From assembly GCA_029558435.1 (NCBI GenBank), contig JAKQEZ010000524.1, forward strand, positions 1 through 38,022: a stretch of 38,022 nucleotides of DNA, given 5' to 3'. Shown piece after piece: positions 25,461 through 33,088 of the stretch. This DNA comes from Bacteroidota bacterium (GTDB lineage: Bacteria > Bacteroidota > Bacteroidia > Flavobacteriales > Crocinitomicaceae). Every line of letters starts with the position of its first letter. The stretch's first letter is position 1. The notes below the pieces were generated by a model. That model made no database searches. It had not been told where the DNA came from and saw only the letters and a program-made list of their open reading frames with translations. The translations under genes and the position numbers were made by a program.

Positions 25461-26543
25461 ATGGTGAATCAAGAACAATTAAAAGAATTAGCAGAACGTG
25501 TAAAGGCGATAGAAAATTACCTTTCTATTCCAGCTAAACGTTTGGAACTCAAAGAAGAAGAACTTAAAACGCAAGACCCCGAATTTTGGAACGATGCCAA
25601 AAAAGCCGAAGCCAAAATGAAAGATATCCGAAAATTGAAATTTTGGGTAGAAGCATTTGATAAATTAACGGCTAAATTGGGTGATTTGGAAGTAACCCTC
25701 GAATTTTTCAAAGAAGAAATGGCTACCGAAGAAGAAGTGGACGCCATTGCCGCTGAATTGAAAGAAAATATTGAAGATTTAGAACTCAAAAATATGCTCT
25801 CGGGCGAGGAAGATGCACTCAACGCCGTGTTGCAAATAACAGCCGGAGCAGGTGGAACTGAAGCGCAAGATTGGGCAGAAATGCTCTACCGCATGTATAA
25901 AATGTGGGCCGATAAAAATGGCTACAAAACACAAGTGCTCAACTACCAAGAAGGCGATGTGGCGGGTATTAAAACGGTGACCATTGAGCTGGAAGGCGAC
26001 CATGCTTTTGGATATTTAAAAGGCGAAAATGGTATTCATCGCTTGGTGCGTGTGAGTCCCTACAATGCGCAAGGAAAACGTATGACTTCTTTTGCATCGA
26101 TTTACGTGTATCCTTCGGTGGATGATACCATTCATATTGAAATCAACCCAGCAGATATTTCGTGGGATACTTTTCGTTCGGGTGGTGCTGGTGGACAAAA
26201 TGTCAACAAAGTGGAAACGGGTGTGCGCTTGAAACACGCTCCTTCTGGAATTGTAATTGAAAACACAGAAACACGCTCGCAATTGGATAACCGTGAGAAA
26301 GCGATGCAATTACTTCGTTCTCAATTGTATGAAATTGAATTGCGCAAACGTATGGAATCGCGCAACGAAATTGAAGCAGGTAAGAAAAAAATTGAATGGG
26401 GTTCGCAAATTCGCAGTTATGTGCTCGATGATAGACGTGTAAAAGATCACCGCACCAACTACACAGTCAACGACCCTGATAAAGTGTTGGATGGCGATAT
26501 TTTTCCTTTCTTGAAATCGTATTTAATGGAATTTGGTAATTAA
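25461..26543 (+). CDS. prfB: Peptide chain release factor 2
   Basis: A 360-residue class I release factor that reads UGA and UAA stop codons and triggers hydrolysis of peptidyl-tRNA. GGQ lies at 244-246 within RSGGAGGQNVNKVETGV. The stop-recognition tripeptide reads Ser-Pro-Tyr at 199-201 in RVSPYNAQGKRMTSF, where E. coli has Ser-Pro-Phe. The protein is one continuous frame from its ATG. At the place of the programmed frameshift in most prfB genes (after Leu in YL at codons 20-21) the sequence is CTT TCT rather than CTT TGA, so there is no in-frame stop and no frameshift autoregulation. The N-terminal residues still align with the frame-shifted product of other RF2 proteins. Confidence 0.96.
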   Translation: MVNQEQLKELAERVKAIENYLSIPAKRLELKEEELKTQDPEFWNDAKKAEAKMKDIRKLKFWVEAFDKLTAKLGDLEVTLEFFKEEMATEEEVDAIAAELKENIEDLELKNMLSGEEDALNAVLQITAGAGGTEAQDWAEMLYRMYKMWADKNGYKTQVLNYQEGDVAGIKTVTIELEGDHAFGYLKGENGIHRLVRVSPYNAQGKRMTSFASIYVYPSVDDTIHIEINPADISWDTFRSGGAGGQNVNKVETGVRLKHAPSGIVIENTETRSQLDNREKAMQLLRSQLYEIELRKRMESRNEIEAGKKKIEWGSQIRSYVLDDRRVKDHRTNYTVNDPDKVLDGDIFPFLKSYLMEFGN

Positions 26544-26553
26544 CAAGCAAACA

Positions 26554-26910
26554 ATGAGTAAAGTAAAAATACTACACAATAAAATGTGTTCTAAAAGTTG
26601 CACAGCAATGAACTTTTTGAAAGACCATGGTTTTTCTGATGCCGATATTGACGTGAATTTGTATGTAGAAAACGGAATTGACACCGCAACAGCTCAATTA
26701 ATTGTGGATACATTTGAAGGAAATTTGGAAGATTTAATCCGAAAACCCGATGCTAAAAAATTAGAAATCGAAGTACCTTCTCCTCTTACCAAAGAATGGA
26801 TTGTAGAAAACATCGTTAAAACGCCAAAAATCATGCAGCGTCCTATTATTATCAAGGATGGAAAAGCAATTATTGGTCGTTCGGAAGAAAGCTTAGGTAT
26901 GCTGATTTAA
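26554..26910 (+). CDS. ArsC/Spx-family thioredoxin-fold protein
   Basis: A 118-residue protein from MSKVKILHNKMCSKSC. The ATG at 26533 is rejected as start because it lies inside prfB and adds seven unmatched residues. The fold opening KVKILHNKMC places Cys12 at the catalytic cysteine position of arsenate reductase ArsC, and a second Cys16 makes a Cys-x3-Cys pair. The C-terminal KIMQRPIIIKDGKAIIGRSEE matches the ArsC-family RPI strand and turn. Activity on arsenate is uncertain: many members of this family are generic reductases or regulators, and there is no ars operon here. It follows prfB by 10 bases and is probably co-transcribed. Confidence 0.8.
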   Translation: MSKVKILHNKMCSKSCTAMNFLKDHGFSDADIDVNLYVENGIDTATAQLIVDTFEGNLEDLIRKPDAKKLEIEVPSPLTKEWIVENIVKTPKIMQRPIIIKDGKAIIGRSEESLGMLI

Positions 26911-27051
26911 TGTTTTTTCTTCGCTATAAATCGTTTTCATTATTTTTTTACTACTTTTAGTTGCACAAATGACAGTTTGTTTTGTGGTAGGATAATTATA
27001 TTCTTTCCTGAAATACTGTTTGTTGGTGAAAACAACTTTTAAATACAAACT

Positions 27052-29019
27052 ATGTTAAAAATCAAAATACTTGCTATTGCTTTATTGGCGTTGAATGTTG
27101 CAATTGCACAAGAAACTTCTCAAAATTGTGCTAAGAAAAGAGCACGTTCCAATTCTTTGAAAATCAGTCCGTATGTTGATCAAACACAAATTGATTTGCA
27201 AAAAAAATACGACGTTACGTTTTACCGCTTGCAGTTGAACATGACCAACACAACTACAGCATTGAGTGGTGTTACCGAAATTCATGCACGGGCAACTCAA
27301 GCCATCGATTCTGCATTGGTTGAGTTTTATAGTGGTTTTACCATCAATCAAATTCAGGTGAATGGAACGCCAGTAACAACGTATGCGCGTCACGGACAAG
27401 TGCTTTACATTCCCATCAATTTACCACAAAACAGCGCGTTTACCATTTCCATTGATTATGCTGGAACACCGCCAACTGCAGCCACTAATCCGTTGGGTGG
27501 AGCGGGCATGACCAATGACGATTCACCAACATGGGGCAATCAAGTTACGTGGTCGCTTTCTGAACCTTTTTCAGCATTTGAATGGTTTCCGTGCAAGCAA
27601 GATTTAAGAGATAAAGCCGACTCGGTTCAAGTTACGGTGACTGTTCCCGATCATTTAATGGCAGGTTCAAACGGTTTGTTGGATAGTGTAACCACCACTC
27701 CAGGATACAAAACATTTCATTGGATGCACCGCTACCCTATTGCCTATTATTTGATTTCGGTGGCTGTATCTAATTATTACGATTACACCATCTACGCCAA
27801 TCCAGCAGGGGCTGCCCAACCGTTGATGATACAAAACTTTATCTACAACAATACCACCTATTTAACACAATACCAAGATGATATTGACGAAACAGTTGAT
27901 TTTATTGAGTTGTTTGCCGATTTATACGGACCTTATCCGTTTCAAAATGAAAAATACGGCCATTGTTTAGCGCCGCTTTCGGGTGGAATGGAACACCAAA
28001 CCATGACCACACAAGGATTTTTTAACAATACGTTGACATCACACGAGTTGGCACATCAATGGTGGGGCGACTATGTTACATGTGCTTCGTGGGCAGATAT
28101 TTGGATCAACGAAGGATTTGCTTCTTATTCAGAAAATTTGATGTTGCAAAACTTGTATTCTATTAACGATGCAAAACAAGAAATGTCGTCTATTCATACC
28201 AATGTAATGTCTAACCCTGGAGGAAGCGTTTGGGTGGCAGATAGCTTGGACGAAGATGCTATTTTTGACAGTCGTTTGGTATATAACAAAGGTGGAGCAA
28301 TCATTCATACGTTGCGCTACATCATCAACAACGATCAACTGTTTTTTGACTTATTAAAAGACTTTTTGGCAACTTATGCCTATAGCACTGCAACTGGATT
28401 GGACTTTAAAAATCATGCGGAGAATTTTACAGGCATGGATTTTTCTGACTTTTTCAATCAATGGTATTACGGTGAGGGCTATCCAACCTATAGTGTGCAA
28501 TACCAACCCGAAACAACTGGTGTTTGGGTAAAAGTAAATCAAACGGTATCAAAATCAAGCGTTACGCCTTTGTTTACCAACCCTATTGATGTTACTGTAA
28601 ACCGAACAGGAACATTGAGCGACACCATTGTGCGCATTGCCATTAATTCAAATGCAACAACTGTTTTCTTACCCATTGAAAATGTGCAATCCATTACAGC
28701 AATTGACCCTAACAATTATGTCATCAATAAAATTGGAGGCATTACACAAGTCAACGATTTAGGGGTGGAGCAAGCACAAATGGAAAACGAAAACACGATT
28801 TTATATCCCAATCCAACAGAAAATCAATTAACAGTTGTTTTTCCAGGCGAAAAAACACGTGAGTTATCTATCATTGATCACCGCGGACAAACAGTTTTTA
28901 GCACCACAGTAACTTCCAACACAACGGTGGATGTTTCACACTTAGCTGCTGGTCAATATTTGGTTGAAATCAAAGGGAAAAACAAAAACAGCGTTATCAG
29001 AAAAGTAATAAAACGATAA
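27052..29019 (+). CDS. M1-family aminopeptidase exported by T9SS
   Basis: A 655-residue zinc metallopeptidase. Signal peptide at about residues 1-19 (ending NVAIAQ). The N-terminal beta-saddle domain is at about 45-240. The catalytic domain has the exopeptidase motif LSGGMEHQTM (variant of GAMEN), HELAH at 331-335 and Glu354 18 residues on, completing HExxH-x18-E, with GDYVTCASWADIWINEG between. Tyr and other active-site residues appear intact. The last 80 residues (ILYPNPTENQLTVVF, IIDHRGQTVFS, LAAGQYLVEI, SVIRKVIKR) are a T9SS type A sorting domain, so the enzyme should act outside the cell on peptides. It converges with the BamA/TamA-like gene with 3 bases between stops. Confidence 0.92.
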   Translation: MLKIKILAIALLALNVAIAQETSQNCAKKRARSNSLKISPYVDQTQIDLQKKYDVTFYRLQLNMTNTTTALSGVTEIHARATQAIDSALVEFYSGFTINQIQVNGTPVTTYARHGQVLYIPINLPQNSAFTISIDYAGTPPTAATNPLGGAGMTNDDSPTWGNQVTWSLSEPFSAFEWFPCKQDLRDKADSVQVTVTVPDHLMAGSNGLLDSVTTTPGYKTFHWMHRYPIAYYLISVAVSNYYDYTIYANPAGAAQPLMIQNFIYNNTTYLTQYQDDIDETVDFIELFADLYGPYPFQNEKYGHCLAPLSGGMEHQTMTTQGFFNNTLTSHELAHQWWGDYVTCASWADIWINEGFASYSENLMLQNLYSINDAKQEMSSIHTNVMSNPGGSVWVADSLDEDAIFDSRLVYNKGGAIIHTLRYIINNDQLFFDLLKDFLATYAYSTATGLDFKNHAENFTGMDFSDFFNQWYYGEGYPTYSVQYQPETTGVWVKVNQTVSKSSVTPLFTNPIDVTVNRTGTLSDTIVRIAINSNATTVFLPIENVQSITAIDPNNYVINKIGGITQVNDLGVEQAQMENENTILYPNPTENQLTVVFPGEKTRELSIIDHRGQTVFSTTVTSNTTVDVSHLAAGQYLVEIKGKNKNSVIRKVIKR

Positions 29020-29022
29020 GCG

Positions 29023-31713
29023 TTAAAACGGATATCCAATACCAAAGTGCAATACAGGAATAAACGGTTTTGGCACTTTTGATAAATCGATGCCAGGTGT
29101 TGCATACACCTCATCTTTGTATGCTTGTCGGGATTGGAAAATCCATTGCGATCCTTTGGGTAATGAAGGATTGGAAAGTGGCAATCCGAGGTCGAGGCGC
29201 ACCACAAAGAAATCAAAGTCCAAACGCAAGCCCAATCCAGCAGAAACGGCTAATTGTTTGTACCAATCTTTTGTAAATTGCGACCCTGGTCGGTTAACGT
29301 CATTTTTCCATGTCCACACATTTCCGGCGTCCACAAAAAATGCTCCTTTAAAAATTCCACTCATGGTAAAGCGCATTTCTGCCGATGCAGCAATACGAAT
29401 ATCACCCACTTGTGTGGCCGTACGGTGCGGATCTAAATAATACTTGTAAACTCCAGGGCCTAAAGCACGTGAGCGCCATCCTCTATTGTCATTGGCACCA
29501 CCTCCAAAAAATGAATAGTCATAAGGCAAGGAGGTGCGTGAGTTTCCATACGGCATACCTGCGCCAGCCAAAAAGCGCATGTTGAAACTGTGTTTTTTTC
29601 CAATTGGTTGTGCGTAAATAACTTCATTGTCTAAACGAACAAATTGCGAATAACCCAATCCAAAAACAGTTTTTTGCCCCAAAGAGTTGGTGTCTAAATA
29701 CTTATTGAAAAGCGATAAGAAATTACCTGCAGGGTCAAACGATGTTTTAAAATAAACATTGGCTTTGGATTTTTTGATTTTCTTGCCCATGCTGTTGTAT
29801 TCGTAGGTCAATTTCCAATCTTGCCAAATAAATTGGTCGCTATAGGTATTGAACAAGAACACATCGTTTAATTCAATTAATTTTTGTTCAAAAAGGGCAC
29901 TTGGATTAAACAACACATATTTCACCGACGAGGTGGTAGGCAATCCTATTTGGAAGATTTGCGTTTCGGCACCATAAAAACGCCACAAATACCCAAATTG
30001 AAAACTTCTACGTTTAAAATCGGTTCTGTTTTGATAGTTAAATGATGTAGTGATGACGGTTCTAGCACGTTGGCGTTTTGCCATAAAAGCTGCTTTTCTG
30101 AACGGGAAAATACCTGGAATTTCTAGTTTTATACCCGGTTCAATTTCAAAGGTGTTGAAACTTCGACCCGCTTTTTTAATTTTTTCACCATTGATGGATT
30201 CATCAAAAATAGGTGGTTGCGATTCAAAACCTCCTCCCAATGAAAAGGTTAATTTTTCTGCTCCTCTAAAAATATTTCTGTTGCTATAATTGATACTCGC
30301 AGAAAGTCCCAAAAAACCGTTGGAGTTGGTAAACTTTGGCTCAAAAGCAAAGTACTGGCGTTTGGCAGGTGTGAGGTAATAATGCACCTCAACTTGACTG
30401 GAATCTTGAAGTTCAACCAATTTAGGCTTAACGCTGGAGAATATATCCAATTGCAATAAACGAGAATACGATCGTTCTAAATAATATTCTTTGTAATAAT
30501 TTTTGTTTTCAAGATAATTTTGAGTTTCAATAATTCCTGGACGCACAAACATTTTTCCGTTATAGTAAAAACTTGCCATTCGCAATGGATTTTTCACTTT
30601 TTCATTGAGTGGAAAACCTCTTCTCTTTTTTTCAGAACGATTGTAATAAATGTTATCAAACAACAGCGTATCCATTGTTACAATTTCTCCATTTTTTGGT
30701 GGAACAAGACCTAATTGTTTCATTCGATAATCGTAATTTCCTTTCATTCGGGTGGTATCCAAAATATGAAAATGAACACTTTTTACTAAATACGTTTTGT
30801 ATGGAACACTGTAAAAACTATCCGCATAATCCGGTGATTTAATCATTCTATCCATAAAGCGGATGCCTAACGTAACTTTGTAATCTCCTTTTGCAGTATC
30901 GGCTACAAAATCAATACTCGAAAAATTGAATCCAAAAAATGCTTCATCGCGCATAAGACGAGCAACATCGGTGCGATAATCATTCAATAAATCACTATCA
31001 AACGGTTGTTTTTCAAGCGATTCTATCTTACCACGTCGAATAAAATTCAAATACGATTGATTAACACTCAAATTTGGTCCGGCAACATAAACCGAATCAA
31101 TGTAATAACGTTTGCCTGTTTTAATATAATAATTGGCAACCGCTTTTTTACCTTTTGTTGTATAATCACCAGTGACTTCACTGTAGTAGTATCCTTTTTT
31201 CTTGAGGAATAAATCCAATTGACTTATAGACTGACTCAAGTAGGCGGTATCAAAAATAACAGGAGGTTCCCCAAATTTATATTTCAACCATTCTCTGAAA
31301 AACATTTTAGGGTTGAGCGTATCTTTGAGTGGAATAACTTTTTTGGTATACCATTCTCTATTTTTTCGTTTTGCCTTTGCAATGCGTTTTTCGTTAATGC
31401 GTTTTTCTTTGGCTCTACGTTCCTGATTTTTAAGTTTTAATTTTTCGTTTTTACGAATGCGTTTATCCGATACTTTTGCAGAGTCAACAGCATTGTACAT
31501 GGCTAATTTTATTTTAAAACCTAGGTTTTTATAGTTGGGTTGCTGTTTGATTACCTCGTGATATTCGTAATTAGCAATCTCGCTTTTATTAGCTATAACA
31601 TTGTTTTTCTTTAATAAATATTTGCCTTCTGGAACGAATTTCGTTTGTTTGCAACTACTTAGAAGAAAAGCAATGCTAATTATTAGGAATGATATGTGTT
31701 TAAATCGACTCAA
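29023..31713 (-). CDS. BamA/TamA-family outer-membrane protein with N-terminal lipobox
   Basis: An 896-residue Omp85-superfamily protein, expected in the outer membrane with periplasmic POTRA-like domains and a C-terminal beta-barrel. I use the TTG at 31713, giving (M)SRFKHISFL and a lipobox with Cys21 (LLSSCKQT). An ATG at 31788 would add 25 unfitting residues, overlap the divergent gene and lie upstream of the promoter box. The surface after the lipobox is very rich in Lys and Arg (about residues 90-125, with KRIRKNEKLKLKNQERR). The middle part has POTRA-like stretches such as YIDSVYVAG. The C-terminal third shows barrel features, for example FFGGGANDNRGWRSRALGPG, and ends in LHFGIGYPF with the terminal aromatic residue. 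Lipobox-bearing members are common in Bacteroidota. Confidence 0.85.
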   Translation of the reverse strand: MSRFKHISFLIISIAFLLSSCKQTKFVPEGKYLLKKNNVIANKSEIANYEYHEVIKQQPNYKNLGFKIKLAMYNAVDSAKVSDKRIRKNEKLKLKNQERRAKEKRINEKRIAKAKRKNREWYTKKVIPLKDTLNPKMFFREWLKYKFGEPPVIFDTAYLSQSISQLDLFLKKKGYYYSEVTGDYTTKGKKAVANYYIKTGKRYYIDSVYVAGPNLSVNQSYLNFIRRGKIESLEKQPFDSDLLNDYRTDVARLMRDEAFFGFNFSSIDFVADTAKGDYKVTLGIRFMDRMIKSPDYADSFYSVPYKTYLVKSVHFHILDTTRMKGNYDYRMKQLGLVPPKNGEIVTMDTLLFDNIYYNRSEKKRRGFPLNEKVKNPLRMASFYYNGKMFVRPGIIETQNYLENKNYYKEYYLERSYSRLLQLDIFSSVKPKLVELQDSSQVEVHYYLTPAKRQYFAFEPKFTNSNGFLGLSASINYSNRNIFRGAEKLTFSLGGGFESQPPIFDESINGEKIKKAGRSFNTFEIEPGIKLEIPGIFPFRKAAFMAKRQRARTVITTSFNYQNRTDFKRRSFQFGYLWRFYGAETQIFQIGLPTTSSVKYVLFNPSALFEQKLIELNDVFLFNTYSDQFIWQDWKLTYEYNSMGKKIKKSKANVYFKTSFDPAGNFLSLFNKYLDTNSLGQKTVFGLGYSQFVRLDNEVIYAQPIGKKHSFNMRFLAGAGMPYGNSRTSLPYDYSFFGGGANDNRGWRSRALGPGVYKYYLDPHRTATQVGDIRIAASAEMRFTMSGIFKGAFFVDAGNVWTWKNDVNRPGSQFTKDWYKQLAVSAGLGLRLDFDFFVVRLDLGLPLSNPSLPKGSQWIFQSRQAYKDEVYATPGIDLSKVPKPFIPVLHFGIGYPF

Positions 31714-31729
31714 ATGTGTAATTTCGAAA

Positions 31730-31737
31730 CAAAAATA
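31730..31737 (-). promoter_or_regulatory. -7 promoter box for the BamA/TamA-like gene
   Basis: The minus strand reads TATTTTTG, an exact TAnnTTTG match ending 16 bases before the TTG at 31713. It supports that start over the ATG at 31788, which would be upstream of the promoter. Confidence 0.5.
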
Positions 31738-31744
31738 ATAAAAA

Positions 31745-32479
31745 GTGAACGCAGAACCCTTATCTCTTAATAAGATAAAACAAATCATTTGTTTGCAACA
31801 AAAAAAATGCCGCGATAAACAAGGCTTATTTGTTGTTGAAGGAGAAAAAATTGTTGCTGAATTAATTGATTTTGCACCTCAGCAAATTGAGTACCTTGTT
31901 GCAACTCCTGAATTTGAGGTAACTACGAACACTATCCCACAGTATCATTGCGATGAAGCTACTTTAAAAAAATGTTCATCGCTTACAACGCCCAACAAAG
32001 TTTTGGCAGTCGTAAAAAAAATGGAGTTCAAAAATAGTTCTCCCAACTTTATGATTGCTTTAGATTCGGTGCAAGATCCTGGAAATATGGGAACCATACT
32101 CCGTTTAGCTGATTGGTTTGGAGTGCAAAAAGTGATTTGCTCAAAAACAACGGTAGATATTTACAATCCCAAAGTAATACAAGCTACTATGGGGGCATTT
32201 TTGCGCATTCAGGTTGAATACCTTGATTTAAAAGAATTTTTTGCAACTACCGATTTACCTGTTTACGGAGCTTTGTTGGAGGGAAAAAACGTTTATGCTC
32301 AACCATTAAAACCTCACGGCATTTTATTGATGGGCAATGAAGGAAATGGCATCTCGGATGAATTAAAACCGTTTATTTCGAAACCATTGACTATTCCAAA
32401 GAAAGGGCAAACAGAATCGCTCAATGTTTCTATTGCAACGAGTATTTTGCTTTCAGAATTTTTTAGAACATCGTTTTAA
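31745..32479 (+). CDS. TrmH/SpoU-family RNA 2'-O-methyltransferase (GTG start)
   Basis: A 244-residue SPOUT methyltransferase that transfers a methyl group from SAM to a ribose 2'-hydroxyl of tRNA or rRNA. The N-terminal RNA-binding domain starts at LSLNKIKQIICLQQKKCRDKQGLFVVEGEK. The trefoil-knot domain has LDSVQDPGNMGTILRLADWFGV (motif 1), LLMGNEGNGISDEL (motif 2) and TIPKKGQTESLNVSIATSILL (motif 3), all intact. The start is a GTG, 31 bases from the TTG of the divergent BamA/TamA-like gene. The last four bases overlap the stop of the SiaB-like gene in convergent orientation. The exact RNA target is not shown by the sequence; RlmB-like rRNA and TrmH-like tRNA roles are both possible. Confidence 0.87.
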   Translation: MNAEPLSLNKIKQIICLQQKKCRDKQGLFVVEGEKIVAELIDFAPQQIEYLVATPEFEVTTNTIPQYHCDEATLKKCSSLTTPNKVLAVVKKMEFKNSSPNFMIALDSVQDPGNMGTILRLADWFGVQKVICSKTTVDIYNPKVIQATMGAFLRIQVEYLDLKEFFATTDLPVYGALLEGKNVYAQPLKPHGILLMGNEGNGISDELKPFISKPLTIPKKGQTESLNVSIATSILLSEFFRTSF

Positions 32480-33054
32480 TTTCTGTCAAGACAAACTTCC
32501 ATTACAATAAAATATTTTGAGCTGGAAAGTTCATAAATGCGGTAATTAATTAATTTGGAAGATTTCATACGCAAGGTTACAATACCCAAACCGGCACCAC
32601 CTTTATGCGATAAATAACCATTTTTTAGGATGGCAATGTATAATTGTTTGAGTTCCTCTTCATTGTGGTTATTGATATTACCCAAATAGGTGGTTACCAA
32701 TTCCTTGTCTTTTTGTTCAACGATATTGCCAAAAGTAATTTTGTATTGTTCCGGATTTTGTGAGATGATTAAAAACGAACGTTGTTCTCCCTCTTCGTCT
32801 CTACCACCATGAATGTGTGCATTTTGCAATCCCTCGATAAGAATGCTAAACATTCGTTTTACCACGTGTCGTTTATCGCCTTCTTTTGCCATTAGGTTTT
32901 CAATTCCATCGGCAAAATTTCGAATTAGATTGATGGTAAACTCACCAAAAAATTTAAGTATGACTTTTTGTTTTTCTTCTTCCTCATACTCATGCAAATA
33001 TCCTTGGTAAATCATACCAATAGAAGTGCTTGCATATTTTTTAGTGTCTAACAT
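32476..33054 (-). CDS. SiaB-like (DUF6272) GHKL kinase-fold protein
   Basis: A 192-residue cytoplasmic protein with a GHKL-type ATP-binding pattern. IEGLQNAHIHGG (Glu74 and Asn78) forms the N-box and KGGAGLGIVTLRMKS (152-158) the glycine-rich G1-box. The opening ILKFFGEFTINLIRNFADGIENLM and length fit the SiaB/DUF6272 group of anti-sigma-like serine kinases. In the known SiaABC system of Pseudomonas SiaB phosphorylates the STAS-like SiaC. Neither a SiaC-type gene nor a PP2C phosphatase lies next to this gene, so it is an orphan here. It sits 34 bases downstream of the giant T9SS protein gene on the same strand and could be co-transcribed with it. Family assignment is by motif and length. Confidence 0.62.
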   Translation of the reverse strand: MLDTKKYASTSIGMIYQGYLHEYEEEEKQKVILKFFGEFTINLIRNFADGIENLMAKEGDKRHVVKRMFSILIEGLQNAHIHGGRDEEGEQRSFLIISQNPEQYKITFGNIVEQKDKELVTTYLGNINNHNEEELKQLYIAILKNGYLSHKGGAGLGIVTLRMKSSKLINYRIYELSSSKYFIVMEVCLDRN

Positions 33055-33088
33055 GGTTAAATTTCGAGGTTAATTTACAAAAAAATAT

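Noticed and set aside
26533..26553. ATG at 26533 as start of the ArsC-family gene
   Set aside because: It lies within the end of prfB and adds seven residues not seen in the family; the ATG at 26554 gives Cys at position 12 as in ArsC.
31714..31788. ATG at 31788 as start of the BamA/TamA-like gene
   Set aside because: It overlaps the divergent TrmH gene, lies upstream of the promoter box and puts 25 residues before a good lipoprotein signal; the TTG at 31713 fits better.
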